In this document: positions 21,900-34,312 of the stretch, piece after piece
How positions within the stretch are numbered: the stretch's first letter is position 1
How the letters are laid out: every line of letters begins with the position of its first letter
Source of the DNA: Pteria penguin
Taxonomy: Eukaryota > Mollusca > Bivalvia > Pterioida > Pteriidae
DNA: 64,000 nt
Assembly: GCA_035048485.1 (NCBI GenBank)
Contig: CM068584.1
Coordinates: forward strand, 68,911,878 to 68,975,877
Direction of reading: 5' to 3'
Notes under the pieces: generated by a model
What the model was told of the DNA's origin: nothing
Database searches by the model: none
The model's input: the letters and a program-made list of their open reading frames with translations, nothing else
Position numbers and translations under genes: made by a program

Positions 21900-24020
21900 C
21901 TAAAATTGAAATATATAGAGAAGCAAATTTAGAAAATCTTGCAACAAATTTAACCAAATTTCAAATAGGTAGTAGGTCAAATGTCAATGTTACTGCATGT
22001 AACAATGGAAAGTTCTTGTCACAAGGAACATGCACATTTTTGGAGCATAATGCAATTTTCCAACAGGAACATGCCGCTCAAAAATGTGATTGTATATGTT
22101 TATAAAATAAGTTAATTAACTTAATAGTTTTGGTAAAATCTTTGTATAAGAGAAAGGAAGAGATCTGACGCAGTCGTATGGCAAACGACAGACAATGCAC
22201 ATAAAGTCTAGGCAACACAGAGACGCTACAAAAACGTTTTGCGTACAGACTTAGGACGGTCAGTTGGACCGGCAACAGTCATCCAACCGGTGTGCTTAAG
22301 AGAAACATGTTAACTCCACAAATCTATTAAATGAATTTATTAATTTCAAATTACCAAATTTATACGAAACAGATTGAAACGAAATAAATCCAAACGAAAT
22401 GAAACACATTGAACGAAATCAGACTCGGAGCTGGTACATTGAACATACTATGATGGGGAGCTCTCAGTCATTAAAATCCGAGATTAATTTTCATTTCGAT
22501 TTTTTCGATTCTGTGATGTCATTAAGTTTCGTACTGATTTGTTTCAGTCTGTTTCGTTTCTTTTTTTTTTTGTCTCGTTTCGATTTGTGTTATTTCGCTT
22601 TTGTTTTTTTCTTCTTCTGTCTTAACATGTTAAGTACCTCCCTCAATTATCAGGGATCACTTTGTGCTGTGAAATTAGATTTTGTTATTTTTTCCAAAGA
22701 AATATTGAGTTTTACATTTTGAGAGAATATTTTTCATTAACTCTATTAAATTATCTCATCACAATGGCCAGATACTCGTATTCTCTCATTGTTCAAGTTA
22801 GCCAGAATTATCTCTGATTATTCAGGGTATACGCACTGAATTTTCGTTTTACACTTTACAGGGACCCCTCAACTCAACCATTATTTAATTTCCTTCGTTT
22901 TAGCATCTGTCCGTTACGGTCTTAAGACAGCTGCCGACAGTTGACGAGCTGTTGACCGAGTACAGTAACACTTATCACCCATCTATCATGTAAATGCAAA
23001 GAAAACAAACCAAAAATGATAGAAGTGCACGTATTATATGGTATACGATAATTTTATGCCGAATGGGCTGATTGTAATAAATGTTTTCAGCGTTACATAG
23101 CATAGCGGAAAATATTTGTCTTTGTGGTTCGAAAGAAATTATTTAGTCTAGCCTATGAGTCTATTCAAACATTCGTGTGTTCATGCGATAGTCAGGGTCG
23201 AGTAGAGTAATATAGTGTGGATTATCACCTCTAGCTCGTTTCTCAAGCTGTACACACCTAATTTTTTAGTTTTAAATTATTTTTATTATGAAGTATTTAA
23301 ATATATTTTAAATTATCCTACCCAGTTTCAGAGCCTTTTACCCACATGGTTTTTTATCATTGTTTTCCCCTCGGTTTGATAATTTATGCAATGTGAACTG
23401 ATAATATATATTTTCATTTCTTTTATAACATACACGACGTCTTGTATGGTTCATGAAAGTCGTTAAAGTTTCATGTATATTTACATAGAATAATTTTGGT
23501 CCTGTTTGAAAATTATGACACAGGATAAATTGTTTTGCTTTGGATTATTTTGTAATTTAATATCTTTTGATAAACTAAACTCTGGGTTTCACGTACGCTT
23601 CTCGAGCTAGTCGATACTATTTGCTCGTTGTTTCATTATTTATGAGTAAAGACCAATGGTTTATTTTTCTTAATCGCCTTAATTACACCTACAAGTTCGT
23701 TTCTCCGCTCCCCGTCGCCATCCTGCTTTTTGGATCTACTCGAGGAACCCAGGGTCGCGCGTGGGTTAGATCGGGTAGAGGTCAAAGTGCAAATGACGTA
23801 ACTTTAGTCGATATCATGTGTGTTCAACTGAAACTCTAGTTACTATTGTGCGTACTATAGTCCCAGACGAAGTCGCCCCAAGAGAGTCACACAGGTATCT
23901 ACATTAAAATTCTAAGCATATTTTAAAGTTGATAAGTTGTAACATTCCGATTGTGAAATAATGACAAGACCAAATGTGACAGGTTTCTGTAAATAAAACA
24001 ATATTCAAATTCTATTACAG
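21900..24020. other. No gene recognised
   Basis: About 2.1 kb without a supported gene. A stretch at 22303-22640 is roughly self-complementary (GAAACGAAAT-type runs on the left against TTTCGTTTC-type runs on the right), probably a decayed palindromic repeat. The short open frames have no known domain. Confidence 0.5.
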
Positions 24021-24960
24021 GTGGAAATCTTGCAGGTGTCCTGGAGCTTGCCTAGTAATCCTCCATCTACAGTTGTAAACGATAATGCCTCTATGGAGAA
24101 GGCGGCAGCATTGTTCCAAGCTGAAATTCACACAGGGTGTCACGCGCATACCCTAAACCTTGCTGTTCAAAAAGCATTGAAAGTCAAGCAGGTTTCTCAT
24201 ATATTTGCAAGAATGAGACAGATTGTTATTTTCTCTAGCAGCTGCAAAGCTGAAATCTCAAGCAGAAATTTTAAACCTACCAACGAAAAAGCTTGTAATT
24301 GGTGTTCAGACACGATGGAATTCAGCTTTTGACATGCTTGATCGCTTCTTAGAGATGCAGTGTGCTGTAACCCCAGTGCTGATGATGAAAACATCTCAAA
24401 GTATAGAGACAAAGATATCAATTCTTTCAGTGACGATGAGATATCGCTGGCGGAGCAAATTATGGAATGATTGAAGCCACTGAAAACTGCAACAACATCA
24501 CTGTGTAGTGAAGGTATACCAACCTTGTCCATCATTTTGCCCATACAGCATATAATACTTAAAATGATGGAAATGGAAGAAGATGATGCATCAGCTGTGA
24601 AAATGATGAAAGTGCCATTAAAGGGGTTAGTCAAGCGATATAACAGTCAACGTGATCTGCTACGAGCTGCCAGTTTTCTTGACCCAAGTTTCAAAGCATT
24701 GCCATTTATTGAAAGTGAAGATGAAAAGGAGATGGTGTATTGCTATGTAATGAATTTCCTATCAGAACTGTCCGAAACGCATATCGGTGTTAAAATTAAG
24801 GAGTAACCTGAAGAGGATATACAGCCCCCTTTGCCCATCTGTTTGATCAGAGCGTGTTTTGTTCTACAGCAGGTGACATCGTTACGGCTCACAGAGCCTC
24901 CCTTAAACCATCACATGTTGACGAACTACTTCTCCTGAAAAAAATCTCAATTGAACCTAC
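24021..24960 (+). pseudogene. hAT-superfamily transposase remnant
   Basis: Begins after a TCTATTACAG acceptor. Frame 1: VVNDNASMEKAAALF (normally (V/T)DNA), then GCHAHTLNLAVQKAL. After a frameshift near 24225: SLAAAKLKSQAEIL, TRWNSAFDMLDRFLEMQ. After another shift near 24380: DDEISLAEQIME, a TGA, then LKPLKTATTSL, RYNSQRDLLRAASFLDPSFK. From about 24842 a third frame gives FCSTAGDIVTAHRASLKPSH, the hATC dimerisation region. The segment between 24806 and 24842 lacks the usual spacer, so there is an internal deletion. The BED finger and N-terminal catalytic region are not visible. ZBED-like host genes are derived from the same family. Confidence 0.85.
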
Positions 24961-25865
24961 TTGTGACTTATTGTGTTGTATGACAACCGTGTTAATTCTG
25001 ACAGTTTTTGTAATTTGTCTGTTGTACTCTTAGTGCAAAGAGCACAATACTGACAAGTGACAACACTATAGCAACGGTATTAAAAGTTCCGTATGTTACA
25101 TTATATTATTTACTTCTTAATGGCACTCTACCGCATTACGTCTCTTTAAATGCCGCCGCTGCATTTCAGAGGCGCTAGTTGTTTACAGTAGTTCCGGTTT
25201 CGAGTGAAAGAAGAAATGCAAGGCGCGTAAACTGTACAGTACGTGTAATCGTAATCTTCGATTCCCATGTAGCGAGATAGTAATCAATAATGAACTGTTT
25301 GTTGCGTAAGTATTATATGCTTCTTTTTCTAAGCATATATTATATTTGTGTGAGATAATATCATGCAGAGAGCACACGTATTAGACTAGCAAGATCAATC
25401 TTTTAGGCTACGGCTGTGTAAATCAAAGTATGTGCACTGATGCGGTGATGGCCGATTCGTGACTGATCATTTGTCTCCTAGTTAGGCTTACAATGTTTGT
25501 TAAATGCACATGTACCCGTGATATTTTTGTCACTTGATTTGATATACATGTTTATTTACTGATAATATCAAGAAAACAGTGGAAGGAAATTTACCGTAGC
25601 CCCTACTTACTGCACTTAAAAGAAAATGGGCTGAATATATTCCATAAGGCATAATACATGTATACGTATATGCTATAGGCCCTATCATAGGACCATGGAT
25701 TTTGTTCATACATGTATACAAAAGGGTTTAAGCTCTAGATGACTTCTTTATCCAGAGGGTATTTATTCCTTTATTTTTTTTAAGTCAAAACTGATTTGAA
25801 AGGAAAATTATTAAAAAAAAAGAAAAGTTTAATCGTGAAATTTGAGATAATTTATCAAATGACCT
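24961..25865. other. No gene recognised
   Basis: AT-rich; short open frames only, none with a domain. Confidence 0.5.
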
Positions 25866-26083
25866 GGGCCGGTATTCATAATGATTCTTAGCTAATACTT
25901 AAGTATAAGAAAATACTCATTTTTTGTACTTAAGTAGTTTAAGAATTTCTTAAATCTAGGTGAAATTCTTCAGTACGATTCATAAACTTACTTAGTACTT
26001 AAGAATTTACTTAATGATAGGAGTACTAAAGAGGACTCCTAAATAAGATAAGAATTTCTGAAGTTTTTCTTATCAAAAAGAAG

Positions 26084-28165
26084 ATGGCGGGTCGGAGAAA
26101 AAATTTTAAAGAAAGGAAGGATTGTTTAAGCGAGTATTCTGATAGTGAGTTGCCAAGACGTTTCAGATTTGATTCTGGTGGAATTAATTACATAAATGAG
26201 TTAATTGGGCACGAGATAAGAGCGGGTCAGTAAGAAATCATGCCTTAACATCTATTAAAAAATATGCCTAACTCTGCGGTTCCTAGCTACAGGCAAATTC
26301 CAACTTTGTAATGGGGATGACATGGGCATTTCGCAGTCCTCAGTGTCAAGAGCCATAGCATGTACCCTTCAGAGCCTGTCCTCAGACAGAATGAACTGGT
26401 TCAAAGATTCGTCAAATTTCCCATGCAAGCTGATCAGATCAGGAAAAATCAAGAACAATTTTACCAAATTGCTGGATTCCCTGGAGTAGTTGGAGCGATA
26501 AATGGAACACATGTAAAAATTATAGCCCCTACCATTAATGAAAATGAGTATATAAACAGGCACCACTACCACAGTGTCAACGTCCAAGTTGTTTTTGATG
26601 CCAACTACAAATTAACAGACAATGTTGCAAAGTGGCCTGGCTCAACCCACGACTCCAGTATTTTGAGCGAGAGTGGTTTACGTGTTCTTTTTGAAAACAA
26701 TTATATTCCAGTGCACACACATCTCCTTGGTGACAGTGGCTACCCGTCTCGTAGATGGTTACTTACCCCCTTCCTGAGGCCACAGACTAATTATAACAGG
26801 TATGGTTGCACACTTAATTCCATTTGGGGGGAGGGGTTAATCCGGCCCAAAGGGCCGGCAGAATAAAAGCAATCAATAAATAAAAAAAATAATAATAATA
26901 ATCCGGCTTTGAAATTGGACAAGAAAAATATTCAGGCCAATGAAAGTCTCCCCCCCCCCCCTCCCTATAAAAATCAAATGGTTGCTCCCTTATTTCTTTT
27001 AGTATATTTGGAGGACTACTTATCATATCTTAAAATGATTTACATTTTAAAAGGCGAACATTTCACTCAAATTTGTATTTTACTTATATGACGCATGATA
27101 TAGATACAGTGTATCTTATTATCAGTAATTGCATCTTAAAGTTGTGTGAGGGATGTAAACAAGAGGCCAAAGTGGGCCTATATCACTCATCTGAGTACCT
27201 AGATTATCAGTCATGCAGGAAGGAAGAAGTTATTTATCTTTGCATTACTGTGACAAAGTCAACACAAATGTTGAAAATGTATCAAATTTTATTTCAGACC
27301 AGAATAAAAAACAACTTCAATTTTGACCATCCATTCAGGTGATTTAGATATTAAGTGTTTGCGTTGTCTCTGCAAGATGTGATTCAGGACGACGGACTAC
27401 GATTGATCACAATAGCTCACTTTAGCTAAAAAAACCCCCTAGAATTTTAATGTGTCTATGTGACAGATGCCGCTCCTGGCAGCTAAGATAGTGAAATATA
27501 ATTGCCAGTGAGCTAATATTTGAAAATTCAAGAAATTTCTGATGTTCAAGAGCAATTACTCTGTCAACAATTTCCGGAACACACCCATTTTCGAACTTGA
27601 CCTGCATTTTCCTTTGATACATATATATAACTTATATCAATTTAATCCATCAAACCTTCAAAAAGAAAATGAGCGGAAACCGAAGGATGACAGAGTGATA
27701 AAATGACAGAATGACGGAACAGGGTAACACTATATGCCCTGGCCATTTCATGTGAGTTTTGTGCTTGTGGTAAATATAAGAATTCCACCATTTACTTTCC
27801 AAAGCTATTAGTAATGCATAAATATAAGACAAATCAAATCTGATTTGCAGAGCTCATAAAAGAACAAGGAGTGTTGTTGAAAGGGGCATTGGCCAGTTAA
27901 AACGTCGCTTCCACGTTCTTCATGGAGAAATACGACTGTCACCACAGAAGGCATGTCAAGTAGTGATAGCTTGTGTTGTACTTCATAACATTTGCAAGGA
28001 TAGACAGATCCCAATTCCAGATGATGAGGATGGTGATGATGATAATAATGATGATCATGGAGATGATGGTGCTGACATACATCCTGAAGCCCAAGCCAGA
28101 AATAATTTAGGCATAATAAGGCAACAACAATGGCACTATGTACAGGCAGCAGTTTGCATCAACTG
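26084..28165 (+). pseudogene. Harbinger H2 transposase, near-complete
   Basis: Exon 1 (26084-26799): SEYSDSELPRRFRFDSGGI, NHALTSIKKYA, LTLRFLATGKFQL, GDDMGISQSSVSRAI (helix-turn-helix), FVKFP, FPGVVGAINGTHVKI, HHYHSVNVQVVFDANY, WPGSTHDSSIL, GDSGYPSRRWLLTPF. Intron 26800-27850 has donor AACAG|GTATGG and acceptor GATTTGCAG. Exon 2 (27851-28165) rejoins in phase (AG|A) and gives RTRSVVERGIGQLKRRFHVL (catalytic Glu), VVLHNIC and an Asp-rich tail. Frameshifts near 26230, 26272 and 26370 disable it. The first catalytic position is Asn (INGTHV), as in H1. Harbinger transposases cut and paste DNA with a Myb-like partner. Confidence 0.9.
26800..27850. other. Harbinger H2 intron
   Basis: Holds C10-11 (26951-26961) and a repeat at about 27153-27425 beginning AAACAAGAGGCC and ending GACGGACTACGATTGATCAC, of a type I know from bivalve genomes. 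No other coding sequence recognised. Confidence 0.6.
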
Positions 28166-28269
28166 ACTGTTACACTGTTATAGAATTAAAAAAACCAAAA
28201 TAGTTAATATGGTCAACAAATGATCAAATTTAATTGTCAGAAATCAACAATATTATATGTATGTGTGTA

Positions 28270-28270
28270 A

Positions 28271-28366
<96 letters not shown>
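28270..28366. repeat. (TA)n microsatellite
   Basis: About 95 bases of pure TA. Open frames on both strands here are artefacts. Confidence 0.95.
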
Positions 28367-28367
<1 letters not shown>

Positions 28368-28449
28368 CGGTAAACACTTGACTTCAAAGGCAAAAATAAA
28401 TTTACATGTATACGTTATAAAAAAATGCACAAAATTATTGGTTCTTACC

Positions 28450-30863
28450 ATATGTACAATCAACTTTTTCATCTCTTAACACATAATCACCCTTATTATT
28501 GAGGTTCGTTTATTTCCATCCTTCCGAAATGCCTGTTCCCTTTGCTTATTTTCGTTATAATGGAGAGCTGCTATAACTATTCTACGAAACAGAAATAATA
28601 AGATGAAACTTCAAAAATAGTTTAAACTTTAATTTAAGTAGGATCAAATACAGAACATAACTCAGAAAAATTACCTGCTGTACATTCCATGGTAGGAAAA
28701 TCCTATCATTTTGGGGGAAAACTGGTTTACCACTGAATGGAATGCATCTAGAGATGATGTTTGGGCACCAGGGCTACGTTTTTCATGTCTTTCATGCCCT
28801 GTCTTGACAGCAGATCATATTGTAGCTGTTCATATCCTGTGGTTCCTAAAGAGAGGAAGTATATGTTACAATAATTTTCACACTTTCTCATCAACAGATT
28901 AAACATGAACATTATATTCATCAACTTGCAGCACACAATTTGCAAAATACATTTTTGGTATGTCCATACTAGGTCTGATCCATGGTTTCTTTCTTTTCCC
29001 GGCCCTCTAATGTCCCGTGTTTACACTTTTGGAAATATTTCCCGTTATGGGTATGAATATTTTCAAATTGCTTCATCAGGGAAGTCCATTTCTCTATTAA
29101 AGTTTCTTGGTGACCATCAGGAGTTGATGCATGTACCCGGTATAGATGGTTTGTAATGCTCTGAATCCAGGGTGTAATTGATTCGCACTCCTTTAAGCGA
29201 CTCAGAGCTGTCAGCTTCTTCTTCAATCCTAGATATAGAGCCAAAATATTAAATGTATAATCAAATTTCATTTTGTTTGTTTGTTAAATTTCAATGCTCA
29301 AGTATGTATTAGTTACATGTACATGAAAATCATGATTTTGTTATCAATGTTTCAGATTAATGACCTAGTGCCTCAGCTCTTGCTGTACCTTTATCAACAT
29401 GCCAAACATCAAAATAGTGGGTAGTATTTGGCATTTCTTCTCTGATGAATTTATTAATCTGAATATGGCGATCTGTAATGATTTCTCAAATATTCATCCC
29501 TTCATCTTTTAATCTGGCAATCCCATGTTTCATTCCTTCACGCTTCATGTGGTTATTACTCTTTACTATGAGATATTTTTTTGTTTTTTGTTTTTATAGA
29601 GACAATCAATGATAATATTTACAAATCTATATTGTATTGACGGAGTTGAGTATTTCTGGTATTAATGTACCAGTATGACCTCCTACAACTTTGAAATGGA
29701 GAGTGCATGTGCGTGTGGGAGAGTTGTTTAAATATATATATATATGTAGAAATACCACAGTACATTGTTCATTGACCATTACTTAATCGAATTGACTGCT
29801 GTTTTTTTTTTTTCTAATAAGTTACCCGAACCAGCTGTACTACTATCACCAACATGTAGTCTAAATCAAGAAAATATAATTGCCAGATTTGGCACTATGA
29901 CCAGGGGTGTCAGCGCGGCCATCTCCTCCAATGGTGATAGGTAGCCTTTTTTCCTCATGTCATCGAAATATTGCCTTTGGAAGGTTTGCCAGACTTGGTT
30001 GACCACTGGATGTAGATACATAGATTAATGAGATGCAAATGTTCTCCTTGATATAGCAGCCGCATTCATCTGGTCAAACAATTCCAAAGCCTTTGTTGGA
30101 GCTGGTCCTTAAATAGAATATGCAACATAATAATTCCATTTAATATACTCATATATGATAGATAACGGTTGATTGTTCTTCAAAAATTGAAAATAAACAT
30201 GCCCTAACATAAACAAATGCACATGTACCCGAGAAAAGAATACTGGCTGTCATCAGTAAATTGCCCCCCTGGAATGTTTCCTATTCGTGGTTGACTGCAC
30301 CATTTCCGTTGATAACCGCAAGAACATGCTTGATATATGCTGATCATAATACCAACTCGCTGTTGAATGTTTGCTGTGGTTGATCCATGACACGTGGGAC
30401 ATAAAGTAAACAATGTCTGTAGTTGGCTTTCAAACACTATACACTTTTTTTCCTGGTAAGGATTGCTGTAAGTGTAAAATATACAAATCAAAATATTAGA
30501 CTCCGTAAATTAAACACAAAGTACCATGGTGATATCTGAATCAGAATATACAAAATAAATAACTCCATCGGAAACATTTATTTGCCAATAAGCAGATAAG
30601 TATTGAATTATGATATTGATACCTGCAATGTGGGTATCCTTTTCAGAGTCAGTATCACTTGGAGAAAAGTCCACATCACTACTGTCATCTTGGTATACAA
30701 AATCCTCCTCATCAGATATTGTTTCTTCTACTGATACTTGTAGATTTGAATCAGTAGTAGGATAGGCTGATGGTGGATATATAGTCACATCATGATCTGT
30801 TCTTTCTGCATAGTCCATACTGCACTGAACACTAGCATCTTCTAAAAATTTTGGCACTGACAT
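28450..30863 (-). pseudogene. Multi-exon transposase-like protein, GDGRxDSPGHSAKY family
   Basis: Minus-strand exons: 30863-30623 (acidic N-terminal part), 30465-30229, 30107 to about 29815, 29565-29389, 29228 to about 28985, 28845-28675, 28581 to about 28450. In order they give KKCIVFESQLQTLFTLCPTC, CSCGYQRKWCSQP, NLLMTASILFSGPAPTKALE, GGDGRADTPGHSAK, ITDRHIQINKFIREEMPNT, HYFDVWHV, WIQSITNHLYRVHAS, AQTSSLDAFHSVVNQFSPK and IVIAALHYNENKQ. I know these motifs from a widespread metazoan family of DDE-type transposase-like proteins; a Kolobok link is possible but unverified. Joins 4-5 and 6-7 are phase-perfect. A six-G run near 30264, a TAA near 30031 and other shifts break it. Confidence 0.75.
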
Positions 30864-30924
30864 AATAATTCCAAAATTTGCTTGAACATTTACAAATACA
30901 AATATACAATCAAGATTCACTTAA

Positions 30925-31185
30925 AAATAATTAAAGTTAAGTGGTGCATGTATGCTGTTCGCAACTTAAAAGCAAGGTTAATCTTTCGACTGTTACCCAT
31001 CCACATGATGGCATATCATCCTGAATTTGCCATTACTACCCCAATGGTTCCGTCTAATAGTATAAAGATCAAATAAACTCTGGTGATCCAATAAACAAAA
31101 AATTATAAATTAAATAGGAATATTTATTTATGTACTAATTAATTTTTGGTAACAAGTACAAACAAATGCAACAAAAAGTGAGAAT
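30925..31185. other. No gene recognised
   Basis: AT-rich, upstream of the GDGR-family pseudogene. I looked for an N-terminal THAP or other zinc-finger exon here and did not see one. Confidence 0.4.
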
Positions 31186-31189
31186 TCCA

Positions 31190-31500
31190 ATCATTCGGCC
31201 AAAGTTCCCGAGGGCTTCATAAGTCTAGTTTCCAATGCTTTTGTACTGACATGAAATATATTCTTTAAATTTTCAGTCATCAAATTAAGTAAATCACTCT
31301 AAAACTAAGGAGTACATCCCTCATGCATAGCTTTGTCCTTAGTTTGATTCTTTGATTCACTTTTTGGTCATTTTGGCTTAAACAGTGCTCTTCAAATATT
31401 TATATATTTTGAGAATTCCAATCATTCGGCCACGAGCATCACTGAAGAGACATAAGTAGTCGAAATGCGCATATGGTGCACAAAATTAAAACGTATATAT
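31190..31500 (+). repeat. Retroelement 3'-end-like repeat, copy 2
   Basis: GAGAATTCCAATCATTCGGC occurs at 31181 and 31411. It is followed by GCATCACTGAAGAGACATAA and GTCGAAATGCGCATATGGTG, which matches 1855-2000 in reverse. The upstream part (31370-31420) matches 55615-55690 in reverse. Confidence 0.6.
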
Positions 31501-31654
31501 TTTCTATATTTATTGATAAGTAAGGCAGCCGTAGCGAAGAAGTTCGAAGTTCCTCACAACATACTGCCTACATGATTATATTACAATAGGCTAACTTTTT
31601 ATCCAGATGAAACAATGTATAATACGAAAGTATGGTGACAAATATCAATTCAAG

Positions 31655-31745
31655 TTTCAAATTCGGATATCTCGACCTACCGATATCTCGACATATTTTT
31701 CTCGGTCCCAGCGATGTCGAGATAACGAAGTTTTACTGTACCAGG
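31655..31745 (-). repeat. TCTCGA-rich MITE-like fragment
   Basis: Minus strand begins TACAGTAAAACTTCGTTATC and repeats (G/T)TCGAGATA several times. A TA followed by CAGT with TCGAGATAT repeats resembles Tigger/pogo-type MITEs. Related TCGAGATAAAG occurs at 31964. The other end is not clear. Confidence 0.45.
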
Positions 31746-31749
31746 AATT

Positions 31750-32830
31750 GGCATGTGAAACTTCGGGTGATTTGATTTGACTAACATCTTCCTTTCCTGT
31801 TATCATTTCTGATTTACCTGTAGTGTCTCCCAGTGTGTTGACATTATGAATAATTATAGTGAAATTGTTATAACTATTGCGAAATGTTTCAAAAACGCAA
31901 GGATCATCGTTTTCAAAACATGTCAAATTCACATAATAATCAGTCAACATAATTACCCGGCAAGTCGAGATAAAGATTTTAAGGAAGTCGATATAATTTC
32001 CTGATTTTCAAACTTTTGTAGGGACCCCCCCCCCCCTTTTTCAGTAAATGAAAATGTGTTTCGTATTTTAACACTTATGAAACACAATGACCCCTCTTAA
32101 AGTATGTAAGTAATCACCAATCACCATACCAGTATATGTAAGTGCCTCGAGTATCGTGTGGATCTCATCCAAGCTTTAACGATACAGAATACATCACTGC
32201 TATATACATATACAGAAATGTGAAGTTAGAAATAGTTAGAAATACCACCACTTTAATTACATGAGATGCTGAGAATGGTTCACTGAACGGATAACCATGT
32301 CTGGTATTGTGTGTATGTACTCTATAGCTATATCTTGTCCTGATGGGTAGTCACGTGAAACGATATGAAACAAATTAACAGTATTACTTCGTTTCGGTCA
32401 TTCTGAAATATGGCAAATTTTGAAAAGTCATGGTAGGATATCTCATGTGACACGTCCTTTCATAAGTCACATAGCTTACGCCATATACTACATACAGAAG
32501 GATGTCGCTCAAGGGCAGACAACTCACGCAATGATATGTAAATAATAGTGTGGGTGAATACACACATGTCACTAAGATCACAGATATTGTAACAATTATT
32601 TACAAATACACGGATATCTTATCAGTCCTTTCCTTTCAGAAGTTATATCGCATTTGCAATTTACTCCAAATTGAATTGTATAGCACATGCCATTCTCTCT
32701 TTTATAAATCAATCGTCTTCTTGGAAGAAATTCATTTTAAGCATCTTTCAAAATCTGAAATAAAGTATTCACATCAGGAAATTTAAAAATAAACGTCACT
32801 TTCAACACATGACAGTATTAGCCAAATTCG
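31750..32830. other. No gene recognised
   Basis: AT-rich with a C run near 32026-32036. Short open frames have no known domain. Confidence 0.5.
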
Positions 32831-32834
32831 GTTA

Positions 32835-32972
32835 CAAAAGATGGTAACCTCCTGCTTCCATGTCGCGATATAACTGAAATATTGTTGAAAGCGACGTAAA
32901 GCACCAATCAACCAACCAACCAACGGTTACAAAAGAAGAAGAACAAGAAGAAGAAGAAGAAGAAGAAGAAGG
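32835..32972 (+). repeat. SINE/LINE 3' tail and (GAA)n
   Basis: GCGATATAACTGAAATATTG, GAAAGCGACGTAAAGC and (CCAA)n resemble the 3' tail shared by molluscan SINEs and their partner LINEs. A GAA/AAG microsatellite follows at 32935-32972. Confidence 0.6.
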
Positions 32973-33049
32973 GAAATACGCCTCAATATACTGCACCTTC
33001 AACAAAGTTACATCTCCTTAACATGAAAACTGAACACTCCCCATATATT

Positions 33050-33117
<68 letters not shown>
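33050..33117. repeat. (CT)n(GT)n microsatellite
   Basis: About 50 bases of CT followed directly by GT. Confidence 0.95.
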
Positions 33118-33282
33118 ATATATGTTTCTATTTGTGCTTTATATGTTTACTTCTGTTTCAGTGATTGTATTCTTTCAGAGGATCCGCCTGTGTTTACGTC
33201 GGGTAAATCCCTTCACTCTCCGTGGTAGTGTTGTCATGCCTACGATTAGTTAATGATTGGCTATTAAAGCTCCTTTTTTGTG

Positions 33283-33376
33283 GAGCTCGAACAGCTCAGT
33301 CGGTTTCGCGGTTGGAAGCATGACAGCTAGGTGATTCGGTACCATAGGTGGTGGTTTCGAGTGCCCGTGAGGAAAC
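33283..33376 (+). repeat. tRNA-like SINE head
   Basis: AACAGCTCAGTCGGTTTCGC resembles box A and GGTGGTTTCGAGTGCCCGTG resembles box B, about 50 bases apart. The spacing is longer than in a functional tRNA, so a SINE head is more likely. Confidence 0.5.
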
Positions 33377-33532
33377 GAATATAATTGAAATATAGTATAC
33401 CTTGTTAACTGTAGTGTCTTTGCGCTGTATATGTTTGTCTAATGTGTCTTTATTTCTACAGTTTTTTCTCCGGAGATCCAAGGTTCATTGTACTCCCGGG
33501 TGTTTCACTGTTTCTATTTGTGCTTTCACCAG

Positions 33533-33790
33533 TAAGAAACAGAGAAGGGGACTTGTACACTGTGACGCTTTATAAACTGGATCCGCCGTAGCTCAGTCTG
33601 TGATTCCACAATAACAAACAGAGAAGGGGACTTGTACTCCATGACCCTTGATAAACTGGATCCGCCGTAGCTCAGTTTGTGGGGTGCTTGACTAATCACT
33701 TGTAGTCGAAATGTCCCGGGGTCAGATCCGTCTCGGTGTCTTGTCTTTTGGGTGAGACAGTAAGATTCAACGTACCTCACATGTACCTCA
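33533..33790 (+). repeat. tRNA-derived SINE with a 76-bp tandem duplication
   Basis: CAGAGAAGGGGACTTGTAC...CTGGATCCGCCGTAGCTCAG is present twice, 76 bases apart (33539 and 33615). The second copy continues through a tRNA-like head (GCCGTAGCTCAGTTTGTGGG; box B-like CCGGGGTCAGATCC) into GTGTCTTGTCTTTTGGGTGA, shared with the SINE at 2616. Confidence 0.7.
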
Positions 33791-34141
33791 CATGTTGATC
33801 CACGATTAGGATGTCTCTAGTGATGGTGGCCAGATTTTAGTTTTCGCAGTTATTGGTCAGTATTAGTGGTCAGCAGTTAGTGATGACGGTCTAACTTTTT
33901 AGGTGTGGCCGCCAGTGTTTAGTGGTGACGTGGGGTGTTTATATTTGCTGTTATTAATCAGTGAATTTCCGAAGACAAGAGAAATGATTATATGATCAAT
34001 GTTATAAAAGGAGGAAGTGTCGCCATATTGTACGCGCATTGGAGCTTGCTAAAACTGCTATATACATTACCTTCTCAAGTTTCACTGACGCGATGGAGAA
34101 TATCGTACAATGCAAGTACATCAAAAGATATTCAACTCATG

Positions 34142-34312
34142 CAATACACCGTTCCACTTTTCAGCATAGAAAGCGATGTTTAGCGGATTTTTGATTGTTA
34201 TACTTATGACGTCATAATCAAATGTCGGACTTGTCCAACCTTGCATGACGTCATCATAGTCAGATTTTGCGCTAAAGTGCTTGACTTTTGACGAAAGTGG
34301 AACGGTGTATTA
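34142..34312. repeat. Short inverted repeat, about 19-bp arms
   Basis: AATACACCGTTCCACTTTT (34142) pairs with GAAAGTGGAACGGTGTATT (34293). It encloses about 130 bases. The rest of 33791-34560 has no supported feature. Confidence 0.6.

Larger units (their letters stand above)
25866..28168 (+). mobile_element. Harbinger element H2
   Basis: Starts near GGGCCGGTATTCATAA (25866), a sequence of the kind found at Harbinger ends, followed by 180 bases rich in ACTTAAG/CTTAAG palindromes, then a two-exon transposase. The matching inverted terminus was not found downstream up to about 29 kb, so the right boundary is the coding end only. Confidence 0.65.

Noticed and set aside
22303..22640. Possible inverted-repeat element
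   Set aside because: The pairing between GAAACGAAAT and TTTCGTTTC runs is fuzzy and no ends or duplications could be fixed.
28230..28479. Two overlapping Tyr-Ile-rich open frames
   Set aside because: Microsatellite (TA)n artefact; only the flanking minus-strand codons near 28450-28581 belong to a real exon.
33283..33376. Possible tRNA gene
   Set aside because: Box spacing is too long and no cloverleaf forms; better read as a SINE head.
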